Shown here piece by piece: positions 4,977 to 10,429 of a stretch of DNA of 10,429 nt. Source of the stretch: Natrialbaceae archaeon Tc-Br11_E2g1 (lineage in GTDB: Archaea > Halobacteriota > Halobacteria > Halobacteriales > Natrialbaceae); NCBI GenBank assembly GCA_001564255.1, contig LKNC01000078.1, forward strand, positions 1 to 10,429. The letters run 5' to 3'. Under the pieces are notes generated by a model. It was not told the DNA's origin. It worked only from the letters and a program-made list of their open reading frames with translations, and made no database searches. The position numbers and the translations under genes were made by a program. The stretch's first letter is position 1; the number at the start of each line of letters is the position of its first letter.

Positions 4977-5237
4977 ATGGCAACGCGCATCGAACGCTCC
5001 TTCCGTGGCATTACGACACGCCTCGCGGCGCAGTACCTCGAGAACCTCGGCGGACGACGGGTCGACGAGGACGCAGTCGAGGGCGGGGGCTGGCAGGCTA
5101 CCCTCTCGGCGGACACCGTCGAGATCGGCCCGACGCTCACACTCACGGAGGTCACCGTCGTCTTCGAGGGCGAACCGGAGGCCCTCGAGTCACTGGTCGA
5201 GGACTTCGCCCGGAAAGCGATGCGCGCGGGTGGCTGA
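4977..5237 (+). CDS. Small Gly-Gly-ending protein next to samp3, possibly a MoaD-associated domain
   Basis: This 86-residue protein runs from ATG 4977 to TGA 5235-5237. The predicted order is helix (RIERSFRGITTRLAAQYLENL), three strands (around GWQATLSADTVEIG and LTLTEVTVVFEG) and helix (ALESLVEDFARKAMRAGG). This is half of a TBP-like or ferredoxin-like fold, not beta-grasp. From memory, Thermus thermophilus has a MoaD-related protein with a separate C-terminal domain of this general build (DUF1952), and this gene beside samp3 could be the free-standing equivalent. That is inference. The C-terminus is RAGG, so it also ends in diglycine like a SAMP. It has its own leaderless promoter, and its stop shares one base with the next start (TGATG), implying coupling. 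Confidence 0.8.
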   Translation: MATRIERSFRGITTRLAAQYLENLGGRRVDEDAVEGGGWQATLSADTVEIGPTLTLTEVTVVFEGEPEALESLVEDFARKAMRAGG

Positions 5238-5599
5238 TGAGCCCCGATCCGATCGAGGGGCAGGTGCTCTTGCTCACGGCGGCGAAAGCGAGCGTCTCGG
5301 CCGTGAGACTTCCCGACCTCGTCGGGACGGCCCAGGACGACCTCGAGGACCGTCTCGAGTCCTACCGACGGGAGTACGAGTGTTTCCTCGACGGCGACGG
5401 GCGGCAGATCTTCCTGGTCGAGTGGGGTCACTGGGAGGAGATCGCCGATCGCCTCGGATTGGATCGACGCGAAACGTCCGCGGTCAGGCGAGCGCACGAA
5501 GAACAGCTGTTACGGGCGAGCCGTCGTGTCGGCCGCGAGGCGGAGGCGGAGACGGCCCTCGAGATCCGTGACCCGGTCGTGATCGCAACAGTGGATTAA
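5237..5599 (+). CDS. Conserved haloarchaeal protein of unknown function in the samp3 locus
   Basis: This 120-residue, mostly helical protein starts at ATG 5237, overlapping the previous stop by one base. The N-terminus EGQVLLLTAAKASVSAVRLPDL is followed by a helix, a strand pair around YECFLDGDGRQIFLVEWG, then HWEEIADRLGLDRRETSAVRRAHEEQ, which has the spacing of a helix-turn-helix (WxxIAxRLGL, then a charged recognition-type helix). The C-terminal strand is ALEIRDPVVIATVD. There is no Cys pair, signal peptide or membrane segment. I recognise it only as a conserved haloarchaeal family. DNA binding is possible but unproven. Its TAA shares the four bases TTAA with the stop of the convergent hydrolase gene. 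Confidence 0.8.
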   Translation: MSPDPIEGQVLLLTAAKASVSAVRLPDLVGTAQDDLEDRLESYRREYECFLDGDGRQIFLVEWGHWEEIADRLGLDRRETSAVRRAHEEQLLRASRRVGREAEAETALEIRDPVVIATVD

Positions 5600-6570
5600 C
5601 CGGTGAGGTGTGTGAGTAACACCTCGTTGACCCGCCCGGGGGCGTCGAGGTGGACCCAGTGGCCCGCTTCCGGGACCCGCTCGACGCGGACCGTCTCGGC
5701 GTATCGTTCGAGGCCCATCGTCTGCTCGAGCGAGAGCGCGGTGTCCCGCTCTCCCCACACCACCAGCGTCGGGGCGTCGACGGTCGGGACGGGCTCGACG
5801 AGACGGTCGCCCACGACGGGGATCGCCCCGGGGAGGTTCGCCGGGACGGTCTCCCGGAAGAACGCCCGGTAGTAGTTGAGTGCGGACTCGAGCGCGCCGG
5901 GCCGGCGGAACGCCGCCCTGTACCGCGTGAGCTCCTCGTCGGAAAACGCCTCCGGCCGGACCGTCCCCTCCCGGTAGACGCCCTCGAGGGCGGCGAGCCC
6001 CCGTGCCGTGAGGAGCCGTTCCGGAAGCCAGGGGAGCTGAAACGACAGGGCGTACCACGACCGCAGCGCCTGCTCTCCGCTCAGTTCGCGGACGTACTTT
6101 CGCGGGTGGGGTGCGTTCAAGACCGCGAGACGGGCGAGGACCGCCGGATGGGTCATCGCGGCGTTCCAGGCGAGGACCCCACCCCAATCGTGGCCGACGA
6201 CGTGGGCCGGGGTCGCCTCTAGCCCTTCGAGGAAGGCGACGACGTCCGCTGTGAGCGTCTCGAGGCGGTAGGCTCCGACGCCGTGGGGTTTCTCAGAGCG
6301 GTTGTATCCCCGGAGGTCGGGTGCCAGCACGCGGTAGCCGGCGTCGACGAGTGTCGGGATCTGCTCGCGCCAGGAGTACCAGAAGTCGGGGAACCCGTGG
6401 AGGACGAGGACCGGCGGGCCGTCTTCCGGTCCGGCCTCGACGTAGTGGAGGCGGACGCCGTTCGCGATCGTCTGGCCGTGAGCGACCAGTTCGTCGACGG
6501 CCCTTGACTCACTGGCGTCGACTTTTCGTGGGTGTTCGGGAGTCGACCCTGGCTGTGAGGGACTGTCCAT
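5596..6570 (-). CDS. Epoxide-hydrolase-like alpha/beta hydrolase
   Basis: This 324-residue enzyme runs from ATG 6570 to TAA 5596-5598. It has the epoxide hydrolase / haloalkane-fluoroacetate dehalogenase set of residues: oxyanion motif HGFP (58-61), nucleophile Asp128 in GHDWGG, an acid in the GERDTAL segment (Asp276) and general base His304 in EAGHWVH. A lid with SWYALSFQLPWLPERLL (171-187) and Tyr233/234 in NYYRAF fits ring-opening tyrosines. An aspartate nucleophile, not serine, argues against esterase or lipase. The first 25 residues are polar and probably disordered, with no signal peptide. The substrate is unknown. The open frame runs upstream past 7000, but that part is antisense to the ZIP gene. 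A TATA-like box lies 25 nt before the ATG. Confidence 0.92.
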   Translation of the reverse strand: MDSPSQPGSTPEHPRKVDASESRAVDELVAHGQTIANGVRLHYVEAGPEDGPPVLVLHGFPDFWYSWREQIPTLVDAGYRVLAPDLRGYNRSEKPHGVGAYRLETLTADVVAFLEGLEATPAHVVGHDWGGVLAWNAAMTHPAVLARLAVLNAPHPRKYVRELSGEQALRSWYALSFQLPWLPERLLTARGLAALEGVYREGTVRPEAFSDEELTRYRAAFRRPGALESALNYYRAFFRETVPANLPGAIPVVGDRLVEPVPTVDAPTLVVWGERDTALSLEQTMGLERYAETVRVERVPEAGHWVHLDAPGRVNEVLLTHLTG

Positions 6571-6576
6571 GGACAG
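6563..6576. other. 14-bp perfect palindrome over the hydrolase start codon
   Basis: CTGTCCATGGACAG reads the same on both strands and contains the hydrolase ATG (6568-6570, minus). It sits at the expected start of a leaderless transcript and between two divergent genes, so it could be an operator. One palindrome of this length is about what chance gives in 10 kb, so position is the only argument. Confidence 0.3.
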
Positions 6577-6594
6577 CCGTCTACGTTCCAACAC

Positions 6595-6601
6595 GAAATA
6601 C
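6595..6601 (-). promoter_or_regulatory. TATA-like box of the hydrolase gene
   Basis: On the minus strand GTATTTC (6601-6595) ends 25 nt before ATG 6570, the leaderless spacing also seen at 4151-4157, 4947-4953 and 9790-9796. The same AT-rich patch lies about 40 nt before the ZIP start at 6640 and could serve the divergent transcript with a short leader. Confidence 0.45.
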
Positions 6602-6639
6602 CTATGCGGCGCTGTTCGAAACCCGAGAGCCACGCCCGG

Positions 6640-7443
6640 ATGTCTCCACTCGAGCAGTTCCTGATCGTCTTCCTCGCGGGCCTGGTGACCGCGCTGGCGA
6701 CCGGTCTCGGCGCGCTCCCTTTCTTCCTGACCGAGGAGGTGAGCGACCGCTGGATCGTCTCCCTGTGGGGACTCGCTGCCGGGATCATCCTCGCGGCGTC
6801 GACGCTCGGCCTCCTCAGGGAGGCATTCGAGGCCGGCCCGACGGGTCACGTCCTCGCTGGCTTCCTCGCCGGCATCGGTCTCATCGTCCTCGCCGACTTG
6901 CTCATCGGGACCCACACGTTCGAACCGCGGACGATCTCCCGGGCGGAGTTCGACAGGCTCGTCCTCATCGTCGGCGTGTTGACCGTCCACAGTATCCCCG
7001 AGGGCGTCGCCGTCGGCGTCGCGTTCGCACAACTCGGCGTCGAGGCGGACGTCACCGTCGCCGGAATCGGCCTCCCCACACTCGCCGTCGCGATGTCACT
7101 CGCCGTCGCGATCATGAACGTCCCCGAGGGACTGGCCATCGCGATCCCCATGCGAACCTACGGGATCGGGCGCTGGCAGACCGTCGGCTGGGCCGTCGCC
7201 TCGAGTCTGCCCCAGCCGATCGGGGCCGTCCTCGCCTTTTATTTCGTTCGGACCGCCTCGAGTCTGTTGCCCTTCGGTCTCGCCCTCGCCGCCGGGGCGA
7301 TGCTCTATCTCGTCGTCCACGACATGCTGCCGGAAGCGATCGAACGCGGGCGGGAGTTGCCGGGTCGTGGTCGACGGGAGCTGGTCACGGGTACCGTCGT
7401 CGGCTTCGGTGCGATGGTGCCGCTGTTCGTAATCGTTGGCTGA
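6640..7443 (+). CDS. ZIP-family metal transporter
   Basis: This is a 267-residue polytopic membrane protein. ZIP proteins carry Zn2+ or other divalent metals into the cytoplasm. About eight hydrophobic segments are visible. The two family metal-site helices are TM4 with HSIPEGVAVGVAF (His117, Glu121) and TM5 with MNVPEGLAIAIPM (Asn160, Glu163); a later helix carries His227 and Glu232 in VVHDMLPEA. The TM5 motif starts with Asn where many relatives have His. There is no His-rich cytoplasmic loop. ATG 6640 is preferred to the in-frame ATG 6604: the first helix begins right after it, the extra residues (MRRCSKPESHAR) are basic and unlike haloarchaeal N-termini, and 6604 would leave only 33 nt between divergent starts. 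Its stop abuts the AOR stop. Confidence 0.92.
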   Translation: MSPLEQFLIVFLAGLVTALATGLGALPFFLTEEVSDRWIVSLWGLAAGIILAASTLGLLREAFEAGPTGHVLAGFLAGIGLIVLADLLIGTHTFEPRTISRAEFDRLVLIVGVLTVHSIPEGVAVGVAFAQLGVEADVTVAGIGLPTLAVAMSLAVAIMNVPEGLAIAIPMRTYGIGRWQTVGWAVASSLPQPIGAVLAFYFVRTASSLLPFGLALAAGAMLYLVVHDMLPEAIERGRELPGRGRRELVTGTVVGFGAMVPLFVIVG

Positions 7444-9366
7444 TCAGTCGTCCCCGGCCACGGTGGTACCGTCCTCACCACCCACGCCCGTTCCGGGGCC
7501 GATCTCGATCCCGAGTTCCTCGAGTTTCTCGTCCGGGACGACGCCGTCGACCCAGCCGCGGTGGTCGTAGTATTCTGTTTTCATCTCCTCGAGTTCACAG
7601 AACTCGCCTTCGCTTGCGCCCTGGCCGGCGATCCCGTCCTCGCCCTCGAGGAACCGTGCTGGCAGGGAGTCATCCGAGCCGTCGAAGCCGGCGAGGTTGT
7701 TGTAGTACCGTTCTACGTTGTAGACGCGTTCGCCCGCCTCGAGGAGTTCCTCCTCGCTCACGTCACGGCCGGTCATCCCGTTGTACTGGAGGACGTACTC
7801 CTCGATGCCCTCGGCGAAGGCGTTGAACTTGCAGATGTCGAAGCTGTCGGAGATGGCGTGCAGATCCTGGAACGCGGCGGTGAGTTCGCCTTTCCCCTCC
7901 CACTCGTAGGGATCGACCTTCTCCGGGATGCCCAGGATCTCGGCGGCGGGGGTGTACCCACGCAGGTGACAGGCCCCGCGGTTCGAGGTGGCGTACCCGA
8001 TACCCATCCCCTTCATACAGCGTGGGTCGTAGGCCGGGATGGTCTGTCCTTTGACCGCGAGGGAGTGTTCGTGGGCGTCGTATTCCTCGGCGACGCGGTC
8101 GGCACCCTCCGCGAGGGTATCGCCGAGACCTTCGCGGTGGCCGATCTGTTTGATCATCTCGATCATCGTCTCGGTGTCCCCCCAGTCGACGTCTTCCTCG
8201 AGGACGCCTTCCTCGGACATCTCCATGGCCATCGCGAGCATGTTGCCCGTCTCGATGGCGTCGATCGAGAGGTCGTTACAGAGGTCGATCATCACCGCGA
8301 TGGCGGCGCTGTCGTCGTTCATCGAGTTCGGCCCGAGCGAGAAGGCGGGTTCGTACTCGAAACTCTCCATGCGGACGTTCATGTCCTCGCCTTTGTGGCG
8401 GTAGGTGACCTCGACTTCCTTCTTGCAGGCGACCGGACAGGAGTGACAGGTCGGTTCGTCGACGAGTATGTTCTCCCGGACGTTCTCACCCGAGACGCGT
8501 TCGGCGTCGAAATCGATTCCCCTGTCCTCCGCTGCACTCCCGGTGCTCGTGTAGCGTGCGTTGCCCGTCGGGAGCCCGTCCATCTCCTCTGTGATGTTCA
8601 TCAGGACGTTCGTCCCGTACACCGACAGCCCCCCCTCGTTGGGGGCGGTGACGTCGGACTCCTGGATCGCCCGCATGGCCTGCTGGTGGCCCTTCTTGAA
8701 CGTCTCCTGGTCTGCGGGCTGGGGCATTCGCGTCCCGGAGTTGATGACGACCGCCTTGAGGTTTTTCGACCCCATCACGCCGCCCGTGCCGCCACGGCCG
8801 GCGGCGCGGTCGTCCTCGTTTATGATGCTCCCAAAGCGCACCTCGTTTTCCCCGCCGGGGCCGATCCCCATGATCGAGAGGGTCCTGCCATACGAGCCGT
8901 CGACTTCCTCCTCGATCGTATCCCTGACCTCGTGGAAGCCTTTCCCCCAGAGGTGAGAGGCGTCCCGGAGTTCGACCTCGCCGTCCTCGACGTAGGCGTA
9001 GACGGGCTCGTCGGCTCGTCCCTCGAACAGGAGTCCGTCGAAGCCGGCCCACTTCAGCCGTGCACCCGACCAGCCACCCTGGTGGGAGTCCGTGACGGTT
9101 CCCGTCAGCGGGGACTTCGTGACGACCGCGATCCGCCCGCTCATCGTCACCTGGGTCCCCGAGAGCGGACCGTTCATGAACGCGAGGAGGTTGTCCGGCC
9201 CGAGCGGGTCGACGTCCGGCCCCTGCTCGAACACGTACTTTACACCGAGTCCGCGCGCGCCGATGTACTTCCGTGCGTCCTCGTCGTCTATCGACTCGTA
9301 GGCGACCGACCCCTCGCCCAGATCGACCCGTGCGACCCTGTCCTGGAATCCGCCGAGTTCTGTCAT
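7444..9366 (-). CDS. aor: Aldehyde ferredoxin oxidoreductase (tungsten/molybdenum bis-pterin enzyme)
   Basis: This 640-residue AOR-family enzyme oxidises aldehydes to carboxylates with ferredoxin as acceptor, using a bis-pterin W or Mo centre and one [4Fe-4S] cluster, in the cytoplasm. Cluster ligands are Cys307, Cys310, Cys314 (CHSCPVAC) and Cys512 (DICKFNAF), matching the Pyrococcus spacing. Pterin-binding motifs are GRGGTGGVMGSKNLKA (190-205) and DPRCMKGMGIGYATSNRGACH (447-467). The N-terminal domain has ARKYIGARGLGVKYVF. The C-terminal 20 residues are Gly- and Asp-rich, probably disordered. It stands alone, with no ferredoxin or pterin gene adjacent, so the substrate is open. The haloarchaeal branch of this family is mostly uncharacterised. 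The gene contains far fewer CTCGAG sites than its neighbours. Confidence 0.95.
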   Translation of the reverse strand: MTELGGFQDRVARVDLGEGSVAYESIDDEDARKYIGARGLGVKYVFEQGPDVDPLGPDNLLAFMNGPLSGTQVTMSGRIAVVTKSPLTGTVTDSHQGGWSGARLKWAGFDGLLFEGRADEPVYAYVEDGEVELRDASHLWGKGFHEVRDTIEEEVDGSYGRTLSIMGIGPGGENEVRFGSIINEDDRAAGRGGTGGVMGSKNLKAVVINSGTRMPQPADQETFKKGHQQAMRAIQESDVTAPNEGGLSVYGTNVLMNITEEMDGLPTGNARYTSTGSAAEDRGIDFDAERVSGENVRENILVDEPTCHSCPVACKKEVEVTYRHKGEDMNVRMESFEYEPAFSLGPNSMNDDSAAIAVMIDLCNDLSIDAIETGNMLAMAMEMSEEGVLEEDVDWGDTETMIEMIKQIGHREGLGDTLAEGADRVAEEYDAHEHSLAVKGQTIPAYDPRCMKGMGIGYATSNRGACHLRGYTPAAEILGIPEKVDPYEWEGKGELTAAFQDLHAISDSFDICKFNAFAEGIEEYVLQYNGMTGRDVSEEELLEAGERVYNVERYYNNLAGFDGSDDSLPARFLEGEDGIAGQGASEGEFCELEEMKTEYYDHRGWVDGVVPDEKLEELGIEIGPGTGVGGEDGTTVAGDD

Positions 9367-9380
9367 AGTAAACCCTGTAC

Positions 9381-9388
9381 GTTATATT
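9381..9388 (-). promoter_or_regulatory. AT-rich box upstream of the AOR gene (unusual spacing)
   Basis: On the minus strand AATATAAC is the only TATA-like element near the AOR start. It ends just 14 nt before ATG 9366, while a TATA box normally ends about 24 nt before the transcription start. If used in the usual way, transcription would begin inside the gene, so either the real promoter is further up or the spacing is atypical. The 9367-9573 gap holds two small hairpins (9425-9438 and 9454-9473) and no convincing ORF. Confidence 0.3.
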
Positions 9389-9573
9389 GGACCCCCACGG
9401 TGTTAGGCGTTACCACCACCACGAAACGACGTGTCGTTACGTCAGCCGGAGCGGCCGACGTTCGTTTGTCGGCGCTCAGAAAACCACAGAACGGGGAACT
9501 GTGACGACACGCGCGTGGCAATATTCACCGATCGATGCCCTCCGGAAGTTACGCACCCGTCCGCCCGACAGTA

Positions 9574-9765
9574 TCAGAGCAACAACGCGACGACCGCGAG
9601 GATGACGAAGATCAACACGAAGATCCGGGCTATCTCCATCGAAACCCCCGCGACCCCTCGGGCACCGACGGCCGCGGCGACGATCGCCAGCACGAAAAAG
9701 ACGATCGCCCAGTAGAGGAACCCACCGTCGCCGATCTGGAGTGGCTGGAGTGCGTACTCGAGCAT
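9574..9765 (-). CDS. DUF1328-like small membrane protein
   Basis: This 63-residue protein runs from ATG 9765 to TGA 9574-9576. It has two hydrophobic helices, roughly 16-34 (FLYWAIVFFVLAIVAAAVG) and 46-63 (ARIFVLIFVILAVVALLL), separated by ARGVAGVSMEI. This helix-AxxGxxGVAG-helix arrangement is that of the DUF1328 family (YtjA in E. coli), small membrane proteins of unknown role. Bacterial members are usually 50-60 residues, and this one has an extra N-terminal segment of about 14 residues. A clear leaderless promoter lies upstream. Neighbours give no functional clue. Confidence 0.88.
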   Translation of the reverse strand: MLEYALQPLQIGDGGFLYWAIVFFVLAIVAAAVGARGVAGVSMEIARIFVLIFVILAVVALLL

Positions 9766-9789
9766 GTCCTGCGGTATAACGCTCGCTCG

Positions 9790-9796
9790 TATAAAG
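9790..9796 (-). promoter_or_regulatory. TATA box of the DUF1328 gene
   Basis: On the minus strand TTTATAC (9796-9790) ends 24 nt before ATG 9765 and is preceded by a GC-rich recognition-like stretch. This is a standard leaderless haloarchaeal promoter, the same heptamer and spacing as at 4947-4953. Confidence 0.65.
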
Positions 9797-9891
9797 GCGG
9801 ACGACCGTCCCGGACCGTTCGCTCCCCTAAGCCGACGATACTGCCGGGTAAGCGCGCGTTCAGGCAGCCACCTGTCGACTCACCTGTTCAT

Positions 9892-9913
9892 CGATGGCCA
9901 CCGTCGGCCATCG
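9892..9913. other. Stem-loop downstream of the Bat-like gene
   Basis: CGATGGCC (9892-9899) pairs perfectly with GGCCATCG (9906-9913) across a 6-nt loop, starting 45 nt after the stop of the Bat-like gene. It is GC-rich and has no following T-tract on either strand. A transcription-end or mRNA-stability role is possible. The rest of the 9797-9958 gap shows nothing I can name. Confidence 0.35.
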
Positions 9914-9958
9914 GTCCGAATACCGGTTGCAGACCCAGAGGAGTTCCGTCCGTCAGTA

Positions 9959-10429
9959 CTAGTCGCCGAAAAACGCCTGACAGAGCTTCTCCTCTGCCGT
10001 CCGGAGGTGTTCGTGGAAGGTCGGCCGCGAGACGCCCATCGACTGGGCGAGTTCCTCCCCCGTCGTCGGCCGGGGCCACTCGAAGTAGCCACCGAGAAAC
10101 GCCCGCCGCAACGCGGCGAGTTGGCGGTCGGTCAACTCCTCTTCGAGGCGGGCGGCGAACTCCTGGCGGGTCTCTCCGCCCCGTTCGCGCTGTTGGAACG
10201 AGACGACCTCGGTTCCCGGATACCGTGCCTCGACGTCCTCGACGACGCCACGGACGTTCGCCGACCGGGGCATCTCGAGGGTCAGGCGGGCACGGCCGTC
10301 GGTGACGTGGATCTCCCGGGCGACGGCACCCCTGTCGGTGACCCACTCGACGACGTTTTGGTCGTCTCTGAGTTCGATCAGACACTCCCGGTCACGTTCG
10401 ACGATCGGCTCGAGGGAGACGCCCTCGAG
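9959..10429 (-). CDS. Bat-like HTH-10 transcriptional regulator (5' end outside the window)
   Basis: The frame stays open to the right edge, so the ATG at 10273 is almost certainly internal. About 156 C-terminal residues are present, ending at TAG 9959-9961. The C-terminal helix-turn-helix is the HTH-10 domain of bacterio-opsin activator (Bat) proteins: LTDRQLAALRRAFLGGYFEWPR, then TTGEELAQSMGVSRPTFHEHLRTAEEKL. The preceding part (EWVTDRGAVAREIHVTDGRARLTLEMP and VEARYPGTEVVSFQQRE) fits the associated Bat sensor-output region. Such regulators are expanded in haloarchaea and respond to oxygen, light or redox, often with N-terminal PAS or GAF domains, which would lie outside the window. The target is unknown. 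Confidence 0.92.
   Translation of the reverse strand, partial: LEGVSLEPIVERDRECLIELRDDQNVVEWVTDRGAVAREIHVTDGRARLTLEMPRSANVRGVVEDVEARYPGTEVVSFQQRERGGETRQEFAARLEEELTDRQLAALRRAFLGGYFEWPRPTTGEELAQSMGVSRPTFHEHLRTAEEKLCQAFFGD

Noticed and set aside
6604-6639. Earlier ATG for the ZIP gene at 6604
   Set aside because: It adds a basic N-terminus untypical of haloarchaea and leaves too little space for two divergent promoters. It remains possible but less likely.
6571-7032. N-terminal extension of the hydrolase frame up to 7032
   Set aside because: The extra part is antisense to the ZIP gene. ATG 6570 has a correctly spaced TATA-like box and gives the normal family length.
6321-7826. A 501-codon plus-strand frame spanning the hydrolase, ZIP and AOR genes
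   Set aside because: Arg- and Pro-rich translation crossing three real genes in the wrong frame or strand.
7561-9504. A 647-codon open frame on the plus strand opposite the AOR gene
   Set aside because: It is the antisense of a gene with strong GC third-position bias. The product has no recognisable motif, while the opposite strand has every AOR motif.
1-10429. CRISPR array, insertion sequence, toxin-antitoxin, defence island or tRNA
   Set aside because: No regularly spaced repeats, transposase, paired toxin-antitoxin genes, nuclease/helicase set or cloverleaf seen. The gene content is metabolic, metal-related and regulatory.

Overview
The window is haloarchaeal chromosomal DNA. It is GC-rich, its proteins are strongly acidic, and promoters are TATA boxes about 25 nt upstream of the start codon, as in leaderless archaeal transcripts. 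Several families are typical of haloarchaea: a SAMP3-like ubiquitin-like modifier, a tiny two-finger C2H2 protein, a Bat-type HTH-10 regulator and a tungsten/molybdenum aldehyde oxidoreductase. CTCGAG occurs about 45 times by eye where base composition predicts 3 to 4, a bias I associate with some haloarchaeal lineages. The genus cannot be fixed from this window.

Layout. Positions 1-250 hold the 3' end of an unrecognised gene. 289-750 is a small sulfite-oxidase-fold molybdopterin protein. It meets, tail to tail, the minus-strand pair formed by purU (1701-751) and a small upstream gene (1962-1774). 1963-2107 is a non-coding stretch full of stem-loops. The minus-strand block 4127-2108 reads COG0523/CobW metallochaperone GTPase, small conserved protein, HEAT-like helical protein, two-zinc-finger microprotein. 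A divergent gene of unknown function (4263-4610) is followed by samp3 (4653-4931), a second Gly-Gly-ending small protein (4977-5237) and an overlapping third gene (5237-5599). Next come an epoxide-hydrolase-like alpha/beta hydrolase (6570-5596, minus), a divergent ZIP metal transporter (6640-7443), a convergent aldehyde ferredoxin oxidoreductase (9366-7444), a DUF1328 membrane peptide (9765-9574) and the 3' part of a Bat-like regulator running off the right edge.

Two themes recur. The first is metal handling: the COG0523 GTPase, the zinc-finger protein and the ZIP permease. The GTPase and zinc-finger promoters carry inverted repeats with nearly the same half-site, which suggests a shared regulator. 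The second is molybdopterin and sulfur chemistry: the sulfite-oxidase-fold protein, SAMP3 (a MoaD relative) and the pterin-dependent AOR. The most unusual candidate is the samp3 locus, where the neighbouring protein also ends in Gly-Gly and may be a free-standing version of a domain that is fused to a MoaD domain in Thermus. I see no CRISPR array, insertion sequence, tRNA, rRNA or obvious defence system.
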